64,000 nt of DNA, from contig JAAEPW010001227.1 of the NCBI GenBank assembly GCA_024232355.1, positions 1 through 64,000 of the forward strand. Reading direction: 5' to 3'. Source of the DNA: Chloroflexota bacterium. Lineage in GTDB: Bacteria > Chloroflexota > Anaerolineae > B4-G1. This document shows, piece after piece, positions 16,588-24,902 of this stretch (positions are counted from its first letter, which is position 1; every line of letters starts with the position of its first letter). The position numbers and the translations under genes are program-made. Below the pieces are notes generated by a model that saw only the letters and a program-made list of their open reading frames with translations, was not told the DNA's origin and did no database searches.

Positions 16588-17658
16588 CTAGGGGGCGGAT
16601 GATTTCTTCCAGCTAATTAGCCCCAAGATCAAAAACATGATCCCAGCGAACAGCAGACCCACGCTCCACCCTCCAACAGAACTCCCAGCGGGTGGAAGAA
16701 CTGGCACGGACGTGGGTGTGGCCAGTGGCGAGGGCGGAGGTGTCGGCGTGACCGGGCGCACCTCGAACTCGGCAATGATGTGTGGTCTTGTGTCTGGGTC
16801 GGCGGTGGTGAGCCAACGCACCACAAGTAAATCATCTATCATTTCTGCACCGGCGTTTGGGTCGGGTGCAGACGCTATCGCCAATCCATCATTGGATATC
16901 TCCCCCTCGAGCCAAGCCCGTATCAGCACAGTGACGTCCCAGGTGATCCACGTGCCGGGTACCTGCCCAAGTGGCACAACCGACATGGGAAATGTTTGGA
17001 TCGGAGGGGATGGTGTAGGCGTTGGCATAGATGTGGGCGTGGGAAGCGGTGAGCCAAAGGTTGTTGGCGTGGATGTGGCAGTCGGTGCCAGGGTTGCTGT
17101 GGGGAGAGGGCTGGGTGTGGATGTTGGAACAACGGCCGAAATGGCTGATGTTGGCGTTATCACGCCGATACGGACCGGGGCGACCGCGAGAGGCGATGTC
17201 AAAAGTGAGGGCCAGTCATTTGGGTCGCTGCTCCAAACGGTGTCAATATCTTCCCATAGATCGAGGGTGCGGTAGACGCCCAGATTGGCCTCTCCCTCAC
17301 TTGAACTACCATCCACGTAAACGTATAGTGTAGCGTGCAATATCTCGGTGCCAGGTGGGAACACGTCGAGCGGAAAACGCAGATAGGTGCGCGCATATGC
17401 GACGTTATCCTCGGGGGTATGATAAGATCCCAGGGGAAATACCTCTGTAGAGACGTGCGTGCTTGCCTCTCCCAACAAGCCAGAAGTGACTCCAATGCTG
17501 TGATCAGGCCAGACCTGCAAATTCTGAAAATCCTGCGCCCCGGCAGGCGACATCGGCCCAATGAGCATGGGGATGAGAACGAGACAGATCAGGGTCACGC
17601 CCAATCCCATCAGAAAAACGACGGCCCGAGCGGGTAGTTTCTGGAAATGTTTTTCCAT
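16588..17658 (-). CDS. Membrane-anchored DNRLRE-like surface protein
   Basis: A 356-residue exported protein. It has an N-terminal signal or anchor segment (about 12-35), then a beta-rich module resembling DNRLRE carbohydrate-associated domains (YARTYLRFPLDVFPPGTEIL, with DTVWSSDPNDWP). This is interrupted by a Thr-Pro-Ser-rich linker before the module resumes at VTWDVTVLIRAWLEG-like sequence. A final hydrophobic helix followed by WKKSSAP anchors it in the membrane. Its start codon overlaps the scpB stop by one base, so the two are co-transcribed. The function is structural or adhesive by inference. Confidence 0.7.
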   Translation of the reverse strand: MEKHFQKLPARAVVFLMGLGVTLICLVLIPMLIGPMSPAGAQDFQNLQVWPDHSIGVTSGLLGEASTHVSTEVFPLGSYHTPEDNVAYARTYLRFPLDVFPPGTEILHATLYVYVDGSSSEGEANLGVYRTLDLWEDIDTVWSSDPNDWPSLLTSPLAVAPVRIGVITPTSAISAVVPTSTPSPLPTATLAPTATSTPTTFGSPLPTPTSMPTPTPSPPIQTFPMSVVPLGQVPGTWITWDVTVLIRAWLEGEISNDGLAIASAPDPNAGAEMIDDLLVVRWLTTADPDTRPHIIAEFEVRPVTPTPPPSPLATPTSVPVLPPAGSSVGGWSVGLLFAGIMFLILGLISWKKSSAP

Positions 17659-18185
17659 CAGGCCTCTTTTTCCTGTTCGCCAGATGTGGTGGGGGCATCC
17701 AGCGGCGGCAATTCGTCCAACCCGGATAGCCCAAAGTGTTGGAGGAACTCAAAAGTTGATCCATAGAGGATTGGTCGTCCAACAGTTGGCGCACGCCCTA
17801 TATCCTCAATCAATCCAACACTCAGTAGTTTGCGTAGAACGCTGTCGGAACTGACGCCCCGAATCGCCTCGATCTCGGGGCGCGTAATCGGCTGGCGATA
17901 GGCAATGATGGCCAATGTCTCCAACGCCGCTTGTGAGAGGCGCGTGCGTGCCTCCAGACCTAGGAAACGTTCGACGTATGGTGCAGCTTCTGGTGTGGTG
18001 ATCAATTGCACGCGATTGCCGACTCGTTGCAAGCAAAGACCGTGTCCAACATAGGCAGATGCCAGATCGGCCAGTGCCCGTTCGGCTTGTCCGGGCGTGA
18101 CCTCCAATGCCTCTGCCAGGCGATTGACGGAAGCCGGTCCATCAGCCACAAATAGCAAGCTCTCTATTTGCGCCGCGACACTCAT
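17658..18185 (-). CDS. scpB: Segregation and condensation protein ScpB
   Basis: A 175-residue ScpB from the ATG at 18185 (MSVAAQIESLLFVADGPASV), the usual beginning of the family. An in-frame GTG at 18245 would add 20 residues. The tandem winged-helix layout is visible, with the conserved ETLAIIAYRQPITRPEIEAI and SDSVLRKLLSVGLI. ScpB dimers bridge ScpA and SMC in chromosome condensation. Unusually scpA is not adjacent. Immediately upstream lies a seven-codon open frame with its own GAGGAAC site whose stop overlaps this ATG, and a GCCGTT/AACGGC hairpin. Confidence 0.9.
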   Translation of the reverse strand: MSVAAQIESLLFVADGPASVNRLAEALEVTPGQAERALADLASAYVGHGLCLQRVGNRVQLITTPEAAPYVERFLGLEARTRLSQAALETLAIIAYRQPITRPEIEAIRGVSSDSVLRKLLSVGLIEDIGRAPTVGRPILYGSTFEFLQHFGLSGLDELPPLDAPTTSGEQEKEA

Positions 18186-18291
18186 AATGCCGTTTTTAAC
18201 GGCATGTTCCTCTTTTATGTCAGCGTTGTTTGTGCTATAATCCACAAAATCTCCAGTTCTAATGATAATGATTAACCAACCAGGAGGTCAG

Positions 18292-18867
18292 ATGCGTTCA
18301 CATGTTTTGCTTTCACTCGTCGCACTTTTTGTTCTTGCCCAGTCGCTTTGTTGCTGCCCACTAGTCGGGGGGCCACAGCCGCCTTATGCCATCACACCTT
18401 CTGATGAAGCTGTCCAACGCTTTAAGGATCGCTGGGGCACAGTCGTCAAAGATAGCCTGGACAATACCTTTGCCATCACCGTGACCGAAGAAGAGATTAC
18501 GTCACTGGCGGCTCAGATGTTGGACAAGAGACAGGATTTACCCCCCGTTAGTGATCTCCAGGTTTATTTTCGTAATAGCCGCATCGAGGCCTATGCTACG
18601 GTGGCCGTGAACGACTCGTTGTCCTTGCCTGGTATGGTCGCCTTTTCTCCTGTGGTCACTGACGGCAAAATTACCGTCGTGCTCGAAGAGATTTCCTTTG
18701 GCCCGTTACCAATCCCCGATTCGGTGCTGGAGACGGCGACCAATGCGCTCGACGATCTGGTTGCCGAGAGTGTGATGACTGAATTGGGTTATGCCACCAT
18801 CACCGATATTCAGATTGGCGATGGTGAAATGATTCTCACCGGTACAATCTCTGCCGACCAACCCTGA
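18292..18867 (+). CDS. Small putative lipoprotein, unknown function
   Basis: The ATG at 18292 follows AGGAGG closely and gives 191 residues beginning with a hydrophobic signal ending in a triple cysteine (QSLCCC), consistent with export and possible lipidation. The mature part reads as two mixed alpha/beta repeats with ITVTEEEITSLAAQML and LQVYFRNSRIEAYATV, recalling lipid-binding or LppX-like folds, but I cannot assign a family. It is transcribed divergently from scpB and converges on the AmaP-like gene with a ten-base gap. Confidence 0.65.
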   Translation: MRSHVLLSLVALFVLAQSLCCCPLVGGPQPPYAITPSDEAVQRFKDRWGTVVKDSLDNTFAITVTEEEITSLAAQMLDKRQDLPPVSDLQVYFRNSRIEAYATVAVNDSLSLPGMVAFSPVVTDGKITVVLEEISFGPLPIPDSVLETATNALDDLVAESVMTELGYATITDIQIGDGEMILTGTISADQP

Positions 18868-18877
18868 TACGCTCCGG

Positions 18878-19585
18878 TTACAGATTTTCTCCAACATCCT
18901 CCGGTAAATTGGGCAGATCTTTTTCTGCCTCGACTGGTTCGACCGGCTCAACGGGAGACCAATCTTGTGGTTCAGCGGGTGTCACCACCTCGGGTTCGGT
19001 CGGAGGTGCTTTTGGCGGCGCAAGGGGAGACTTTATCTTGGTATAGGACGCGGCGCGCAAGTTCACCTTGGGAGGGTGAACCAATGTGAGCCCCATATCC
19101 TCCTCCACTACCTGCTGGGTTACCTGAACAATCTGCTCGGCCTTTTTCGGTACGTTTACCCCGGCCTCTATCTCTACATTCAACTCAACTTGGACCCCCT
19201 TGCGCTTGCCCGACACCTTGGGTTTGGTACGCAAGACGTCGGGGAGTTGACCTACTTTATGTTTGATCCGATCGGCGATAGAGGCGATACTGATCAACAC
19301 CTCCCCGTCAGCCCTTTCGACGTGGATAGCTTTTCGAGGTCGGCGTAATTCGAGGATGATGAAAAAGAAAAGGATTCCATCCAACAGCAAAGCAACACAG
19401 ATACCCACTAACTTTTGCACAAACCAATTGAGAGTGAACTCGTCAAATTTGAGAAAACTTGCCAGATAAGCAGATTGTTGTGCAATTACATCAAGTACAA
19501 CCTCTGGCATCACCAACACAAAACTACATAGCACCATAGTGATAAACAAAAAAAATACTACCAGTACGCGGTTTAATGCATTCAT
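18878..19585 (-). CDS. AmaP-like alkaline-shock membrane anchor protein
   Basis: A 235-residue protein with two N-terminal membrane helices (about 5-30 and 53-78) followed by a cytoplasmic Asp23-like domain (VQVELNVEIEAGVNVPKKAE) and a Pro/Glu-rich tail. This matches AmaP, which tethers Asp23 to the membrane in Gram-positive bacteria. No asp23 gene is adjacent. It follows the second YfhO gene by 12 bases with its own GGAG site, so it ends a four-gene minus-strand operon. Confidence 0.78.
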   Translation of the reverse strand: MNALNRVLVVFFLFITMVLCSFVLVMPEVVLDVIAQQSAYLASFLKFDEFTLNWFVQKLVGICVALLLDGILFFFIILELRRPRKAIHVERADGEVLISIASIADRIKHKVGQLPDVLRTKPKVSGKRKGVQVELNVEIEAGVNVPKKAEQIVQVTQQVVEEDMGLTLVHPPKVNLRAASYTKIKSPLAPPKAPPTEPEVVTPAEPQDWSPVEPVEPVEAEKDLPNLPEDVGENL

Positions 19586-19597
19586 CTATTTCTCTCC

Positions 19598-22507
19598 TTA
19601 TGGACTATCCGACCACGATATCATTATAGCATCGCCTTTCGCTTTGGACAACGTTGTATGCGCGGCAGTACCTACCAGAATCACCATCACTGCTAGGCTT
19701 GCGTTTGCACCGATCCACACACTTTTCGGACGGAATGAGAAAACTACCCGATGGCTCCCCGCATCCACGGCGACAGCCCGGAAGAGCAGGTCGGCCCGGT
19801 GAATGTCCACTGGCTCGCCATCCACCGTTGCTTCCCAACTGGGGTACCAGGCATCGGTCAAGATGAGGTAGCTTGGTGCTTGGGCTTTCACCTCGATCTC
19901 GACGCGCTCTGCGGCATAATGCATCATAAGGACAGAGTCCTCATTCCCCAATGACTGCCCATCATCTTGTCTGGTATTTGCGTCACTTGCCAGCACGACC
20001 TTTGTTGATGGATCAAATGCTTGTGCTTGCATCAGACGCAGCGCTAATTCGTCGGCAGCTACTATCGCGTTCTGCTGGCGGACGAGGAACGCTCTCGGCA
20101 ACACGTCCAAGTTCTCGTATATTTTAACATCGCCCGAGTGAGTCAAACGCAAGCGATTTTGATCGGATAGCACCAATGCTTGAAAGCCGCCAGTACGTTC
20201 GTCTATCAGGCTCACTCCGCGTATGACCAATTCTCCTTCCGGCAGTGTTGCCTGAATCGCAATTCTAATCGGGTATGACGGTTCGGGCCACCGCAGCCGC
20301 GTCACGTAATCATTCCCCTCTGGCTGCCCCGGCCAAAAGTGGCCGCCGACCGGTGCTTGCGCGTGCGCTGTGCCTGTGCTGTATAATCCTTCGGCAGTGT
20401 GCTCTCCTGCCCGTAACTCAAAGGTGCGTGTGAGAGTATCGCCAAAGCCGACCTCGACGATGCCAACCACCGCGTCATCCGGCAGTGACTCGCCTCCACG
20501 CAAATAGGTGACCAGCCCCAGCGCCGTCGCCTCGAACTGTGGCACGTGGGCGACTGCTGCGCTCTCCCCGCGAGCCAATTGCGCCCCAAACTGTAGATCG
20601 TAGAACACGTCGTCCAACCAGGCGTCGTGGAGTTTGTCTGTGATGATGTGCCGCGCGTTGAACAGGTTCAACCAGCGCCCATTGGGAAGGGTTGTCAGAT
20701 TCTCACGCAGCCGGCCATCCATAGAGACCTGGTCATTAGGCAAGAACAATCGCTGGAGTGTGACGTAGCGTGCCAACGGCAGCACGCCGCCGTCGTAGCC
20801 GTCCACAGCCGGAACGCCAAAAGCCAGCGGTAGAGCCGGGCTGAGCACTTCTTTATGTTTGGCGGCGATCACGTAATCGTACAGCGCGTCGGCGGCAAGT
20901 TGGGGGCCATAGATGACGTTGATCTCGGCCAGGTCGCCGGGGTCAAAGGTGATGTCTGACATGCTGATGAAACGGGCTGGTGCCCCCTCGGCTTGTTCTT
21001 CCGCAGAGAGAAGATGAGCGATGGCCGGGCGCAGGCTCGTAAACGCCTGCGGTGCTGTGGCGCGGCTGTGCGGGAGTGTGGAACTTGCAGCGAACAGTTC
21101 GACAGTCAACAGAATCAACAAACTTACTGTCGCGAGGCGCGGTGCGCGTGCGGCCGTCAACATCAGGCTCAGTGTCATACAAACTCCCATCATCCAACCG
21201 GTCAGTCTGCTCACCTGCATTTCGTTGTCAATGCGTATTCCCACTATTGCCCATACCATCAGAACGGCGAGTACACCAGCGCACAAAGATAAAGTGCGCC
21301 CGTCGATCCGTTTGTGGTCCGGACTGTGCAGGCGCCGGTGCCAGAGAGCATCTGCACCCAGTCCTGCCATCCCTGCTACTCCCAGCGCGTAGAGCGTCAG
21401 CCAGCGAGCGGGCGCGCGAAAATGAGCAAAGCCGGGAACAAAGCGGGCCAGGATGAGGTAGAAGGGGTTGTAGAGGCCGAGGGAAAGAAAGAGGCCCAGG
21501 ACAGCCAGGAGGATTGATGATTTTGGATTGGCGATTTTTGATTTAAAGTTGCGCATCGCGATTACGGCAAGGGCCAATCCGACGATGCCGACGTAGGCGA
21601 CATACTCGATGTGTTCAGGATGCACGGGGCCGACAAAGCTGGGCAAAAGGGCGCGCGCTGTGTAGAGCGGCGACAGGGAAAACGAGACCCGCTCGTTGAA
21701 CGGCAACCCCCCAGCACGCACCGAGAAGCGTGAAAGCTCCCAGGTTGGCACCAATTGTACCGCCGCCAACCCAATCCCCAGCCCGACTGCACTAGCCAAG
21801 AGTAACATCCGTCGAGCCAATCCACGCCACTTGCGCTCGCGCAATCCACGCCAAAGCGCCGGTCCTAGTCCATAAACTGCCAGCCCAACCAGCGAAATAA
21901 AGGCCGTCTGCGTATGCCCTGCCAAAAATACTAGTCCCACTACCATAACCAAGCCAACCCACGCAGCCTTACCAACTCGCCGACTTGCCAACTGATCGTA
22001 CAGTATCAGCATTAATGGCAGCCACGCCAATCCCTGCAACTGGTTGACGTGTTCTACCTGCGCGCCCAGATATCCGCCCAATGCAAAAACCGCGCCGACC
22101 GTCCACGCGCCAACCTGTCCTAATTTAAGCGAAACCCGTCCCCAGAGATATCCATTGAGTGCTGCCAAGCATAGATGCAGTACGATAGTCAGATGGACGG
22201 ATTGGTGCGCGGGAAAAAGGAGCCACAGTAACCAGTTGAGGGGGTAGAAAAACCCCACCTGACTGTTTGCCAGAAAAGGGGACCCCATAAAGAGATACGG
22301 GTTCCAGAGTGGCAGTCGTCCGGCTCGAATCGCCCGCGTCGCCTCTGCCCAATAGGGATAAAAGTAGGTGAAAATGTCTCCACCAGCCAACACACGTCCC
22401 GCTAGTGCGATCTTCCAGAAAAGGGCAATCACCAATCCCCAAAGCAGGAGGATGGGCAATAGATCACGGAGGGAATAGGTTGGCCGGTTGTTTTTTCGAG
22501 TCGTCAT
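19598..22507 (-). CDS. YfhO-family multi-spanning membrane protein (second copy)
   Basis: A 969-residue YfhO-like protein with many hydrophobic helices and a large soluble region. Its N-terminus (GGDIFTYFYPYWAEA, then LPLWNPYLFMGSPFLANSQ) parallels the other YfhO protein at 11998. The C-terminal part ends in a beta domain (YLILTDAWYPSWEATVDGEP) and a last helix. Residues near RNFKSKIANPKSSIL come from a short A/T-rich tract (21511-21553) like those in neighbouring genes. The ATG overlaps the GT39 stop by four bases. Together with the GT2 and GT39 genes it suggests transfer of polyprenyl-linked sugars across the membrane. Confidence 0.87.
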   Translation of the reverse strand: MTTRKNNRPTYSLRDLLPILLLWGLVIALFWKIALAGRVLAGGDIFTYFYPYWAEATRAIRAGRLPLWNPYLFMGSPFLANSQVGFFYPLNWLLWLLFPAHQSVHLTIVLHLCLAALNGYLWGRVSLKLGQVGAWTVGAVFALGGYLGAQVEHVNQLQGLAWLPLMLILYDQLASRRVGKAAWVGLVMVVGLVFLAGHTQTAFISLVGLAVYGLGPALWRGLRERKWRGLARRMLLLASAVGLGIGLAAVQLVPTWELSRFSVRAGGLPFNERVSFSLSPLYTARALLPSFVGPVHPEHIEYVAYVGIVGLALAVIAMRNFKSKIANPKSSILLAVLGLFLSLGLYNPFYLILARFVPGFAHFRAPARWLTLYALGVAGMAGLGADALWHRRLHSPDHKRIDGRTLSLCAGVLAVLMVWAIVGIRIDNEMQVSRLTGWMMGVCMTLSLMLTAARAPRLATVSLLILLTVELFAASSTLPHSRATAPQAFTSLRPAIAHLLSAEEQAEGAPARFISMSDITFDPGDLAEINVIYGPQLAADALYDYVIAAKHKEVLSPALPLAFGVPAVDGYDGGVLPLARYVTLQRLFLPNDQVSMDGRLRENLTTLPNGRWLNLFNARHIITDKLHDAWLDDVFYDLQFGAQLARGESAAVAHVPQFEATALGLVTYLRGGESLPDDAVVGIVEVGFGDTLTRTFELRAGEHTAEGLYSTGTAHAQAPVGGHFWPGQPEGNDYVTRLRWPEPSYPIRIAIQATLPEGELVIRGVSLIDERTGGFQALVLSDQNRLRLTHSGDVKIYENLDVLPRAFLVRQQNAIVAADELALRLMQAQAFDPSTKVVLASDANTRQDDGQSLGNEDSVLMMHYAAERVEIEVKAQAPSYLILTDAWYPSWEATVDGEPVDIHRADLLFRAVAVDAGSHRVVFSFRPKSVWIGANASLAVMVILVGTAAHTTLSKAKGDAIMISWSDSP

Positions 22508-24057
22508 TGATCTGCCAATGGTTGAATATGGTAAACGGTGAACGAGCGTGTGTTGTCACGGCGGGTCGTGGTCAGCACAGGATTTAGCTGATACCCCACG
22601 TCGGCCAACGCTTGTTCCGTCCGTGAGGGCGACTCCCAGGACGGAAACGTAACGTAGCGCGGCTCGCGCGCGCCAAAAGCCTGTACGTCCTGTGCTAACC
22701 ACGCCGGGGTCGGCCAGTAGGCCAGGTAGACGGGCGCGTCGAACAAGTGATACGCATAGTGCCACCCCAGCCAATGCTGGTAGACTACCGTGCCCTCAGA
22801 TAGGTCGCACAGAAACGCTGTGGCTTGATCAATTCCGTCGTAGGCCCAGTGGTCACCGCCGACCGGATAGCGGCTCTGTGCAGCATTCCAGGCAGACAAT
22901 ACAAGTAGAATTGCAAGTAGCAAATTGCGATTTGCAAGTAGCAAACTAAAATTTGCAAGTAGCAAACTATGGTTTGCAAGTAGCGAATTGCGAATTGCAA
23001 GCTGCGAATTTTGGGTTTCAAGTTTAGAGTTTGGAACTGTGCGTTGTGTACAAGAGATCAAAAGGTTGATAATGCGACTGAGGAGAATGGCCATTATGGG
23101 CACCAATGGCAGCAGGTAGCGATCCCAGACAGGAAAAGCCCAGAGCCAATGGAAAAGAAAATAGACCAGAGAAAAACTTGCGAGAACCAGGTCGGCCAGG
23201 GACTCTTGTGCGTCACGGCGGTGCGTGATGCTGTTCCACACCAGCACCGGCAAACCGATCAACATCGCGCCACTAAGAATAGATGAGGAGAAAAAATAGT
23301 GCGCCAGGCCGAGCCACCCGCGCAGTCGTATCCACAGCTCGTGGGGCCAGATTAGACGTAGCCCCCCATAGCCAGAGACCCCCAAATTCCAGAAACTCTC
23401 CGCGCCCTGCGTCACCCGCATCGCATCCCAGGCAAACGTTAATCCAATGACCAATGACCATTGTCCCATAGTTGGTAGGAGAGATCTAGGGTTTTTAGAT
23501 TTGGAGATTTGAATGATACTTGCCAGTGGTAACCAGGCCAACCCCGTCTGTTTTGTTGCACAAGATAACCCTGCCAACACGCCTGCCCACCCTGGTCGGC
23601 CACGGGCCGCCGCGACACAGGCGGCCAACCCCAGCGTCACCATCACCGGATCGGTAAAGGCCGTGGCAGAAAAGAGAATGGCAAAGGGGGAGAGGGCTAT
23701 GCCAACAGCCGCCATTGTTGCCGTCCATCGTTCTCGATAGAGGGAACGGGCCAATGCAGCGACTAGTGGAACCATTAGCAAACCGGCCACCAATCCGCAA
23801 AACCGTACCGCGAACTCGGAATCGCCAAAGAGAGCCTGTGCCCCCGCCACTAGATAAGGTAGCAGTGGCGGTTTGTAGACCGGTACGCTCGCCAGCCACG
23901 GGTCATGTCCCCGTCCGATCAAAAGTCCCCAATAACCGTATAGCGCCTCGTCGGCGTGGAAGCGATTGTTCAGGATCGGGGGCAAGCGCAGCGTCCATCC
24001 CAGCAACACGAGCACCACCAGCGTCCAACGACTGCCTCCCCAATGCCGGCGGGTCAT
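22504..24057 (-). CDS. GT39-like (PMT-type) membrane glycosyltransferase with 7-residue tandem repeat
   Basis: The ATG at 24057 overlaps the GT2 stop (ATGA) and gives MTRRHWGG with 517 residues; a GTG at 24090 would overlap more. It is a GT-C membrane enzyme: the first loop carries the acidic FHADEALYGYWG motif expected to bind metal and dolichyl or polyprenyl phosphate sugar. About ten hydrophobic helices follow. Around residues 345-385 lies a run of five near-identical heptads (LLLANxx) encoded by a 21-bp minisatellite. It probably uses the polyprenyl-phosphate sugar made by the GT2 enzyme encoded just upstream. Confidence 0.85.
   Translation of the reverse strand: MTRRHWGGSRWTLVVLVLLGWTLRLPPILNNRFHADEALYGYWGLLIGRGHDPWLASVPVYKPPLLPYLVAGAQALFGDSEFAVRFCGLVAGLLMVPLVAALARSLYRERWTATMAAVGIALSPFAILFSATAFTDPVMVTLGLAACVAAARGRPGWAGVLAGLSCATKQTGLAWLPLASIIQISKSKNPRSLLPTMGQWSLVIGLTFAWDAMRVTQGAESFWNLGVSGYGGLRLIWPHELWIRLRGWLGLAHYFFSSSILSGAMLIGLPVLVWNSITHRRDAQESLADLVLASFSLVYFLFHWLWAFPVWDRYLLPLVPIMAILLSRIINLLISCTQRTVPNSKLETQNSQLAIRNSLLANHSLLLANFSLLLANRNLLLAILLVLSAWNAAQSRYPVGGDHWAYDGIDQATAFLCDLSEGTVVYQHWLGWHYAYHLFDAPVYLAYWPTPAWLAQDVQAFGAREPRYVTFPSWESPSRTEQALADVGYQLNPVLTTTRRDNTRSFTVYHIQPLADQ
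22911..23010 (-). repeat. In-frame 21-bp minisatellite, five units
   Basis: The 11-mer TTGCAAGTAGC (plus-strand reading) occurs at 22911, 22932, 22953 and 22974, and a variant TTGCAAGCTGC at 22995. The period is exactly 21 bases. On the coding minus strand it encodes seven-residue units ending in LLAN. Because the period is a multiple of three, unit gain or loss keeps the reading frame. Confidence 0.9.
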
Positions 24058-24788
24058 AACCGGATGAAACGATACTTGATCAACGTCCACAGCACGACCA
24101 GTCCATCACGCCAACTGATCTTTTTTCCTTCTTCAAACTCGCGCCCAGTGTAGGAAATCGGCACTTCATAGATGCGGTAGCCTCGCTTGAGGATCTGAGC
24201 TGTGATCTCGGGATCAAAGCCCCAGCCAGGAGCTTTGAGTTTGAGTTGTTCGGCGACCTCTCGCGCAAAGACCTTGTAACAGGTCTCCATGTCAGACAGA
24301 ATTGTGTTGTAGAGAACGTTGGTCACCAACGTGAGAAAACGGTTGCCGATCATGTGCCAAAAGAACATTGCCTTGGTCGGACCACCACGAAAGCGCGAGC
24401 CATAGACCACCTGGGAACGGCCCTCGACGATGGGCTGGAGCAGCGAGACGTAATCACGGGGATCGTATTCCAGATCGGCGTCCTGGACCAGCATCACGTC
24501 GCCGCTGGCGTGCTGGAGGCCGGTGCGTACTGCGGCCCCTTTGCCCTGGTTGCGCTCGTGAAGAATGATGCTCAAGTCTGGCTCGCCTTCCAATGTACGC
24601 AAAATCTCCCGTGTGCCGTCTGTTGATCCGTCATCCACAATCACCACCTCGCGCTCAAACTCGACGACGGCACCATTGTTCACTCCATACCCCACCGGTA
24701 CCTCTAACTTGACGGCCCGCACCCGTTCTAAAATCTCGGTGATGGTGCCAATTTCGTTGTAGACTGGCATAATGATCGAAAGTTTCAT
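24054..24788 (-). CDS. GT2 glycosyltransferase, dolichyl/polyprenyl-phosphate sugar synthase type
   Basis: The ATG at 24788 follows GTGGAGGT by the normal distance and starts MKLSIIMPVYNE, the canonical GT2 N-terminus; the in-frame GTG at 24800 is part of the ribosome site. The 244-residue product has VDDGSTD and the metal-binding VQDADLEY. The absence of long membrane segments and the AVRTGLQHASGD region match DPM1-like enzymes, which transfer a sugar from a nucleotide donor to a polyprenyl phosphate. It is first in the operon GT2-GT39-YfhO-AmaP. Confidence 0.9.
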   Translation of the reverse strand: MKLSIIMPVYNEIGTITEILERVRAVKLEVPVGYGVNNGAVVEFEREVVIVDDGSTDGTREILRTLEGEPDLSIILHERNQGKGAAVRTGLQHASGDVMLVQDADLEYDPRDYVSLLQPIVEGRSQVVYGSRFRGGPTKAMFFWHMIGNRFLTLVTNVLYNTILSDMETCYKVFAREVAEQLKLKAPGWGFDPEITAQILKRGYRIYEVPISYTGREFEEGKKISWRDGLVVLWTLIKYRFIRL

Positions 24789-24814
24789 TCTGACCTCCAC
24801 GTGACAATGGGCGC

Positions 24815-24843
24815 ATTATAGCCGAGGGTCGCAAGCGTGGCAA
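24815..24843 (-). promoter_or_regulatory. Promoter of the GT2-GT39-YfhO-AmaP operon
   Basis: On the minus strand TTGCCA (24838-24843) and TATAAT (24815-24820) are 17 bases apart. The expected start lies about 20 bases before the GT2 ATG. It is back-to-back with the plus-strand promoter at 24848-24875, so the two operons may compete or share regulation. Confidence 0.75.
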
Positions 24844-24847
24844 GCCT

Positions 24848-24875
24848 TTGCACATCTCGCAACTTGGGCTAGAAT
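24848..24875 (+). promoter_or_regulatory. Promoter of the MobA-HAD fusion gene
   Basis: TTGCAC (24848-24853) and TAGAAT (24870-24875) are 16 bases apart. The transcription start would fall near 24882, after an ATG at 24876, so that ATG is probably untranslated and the TTG at 24903 is the real start. Confidence 0.55.
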
Positions 24876-24902
24876 ATGGCAAACTTTGGAGGTGCGATCA
24901 TT

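Noticed and set aside
22911..23010. 21-bp repeats as a CRISPR array
   Set aside because: There are no variable spacers; the units are contiguous and in a reading frame.
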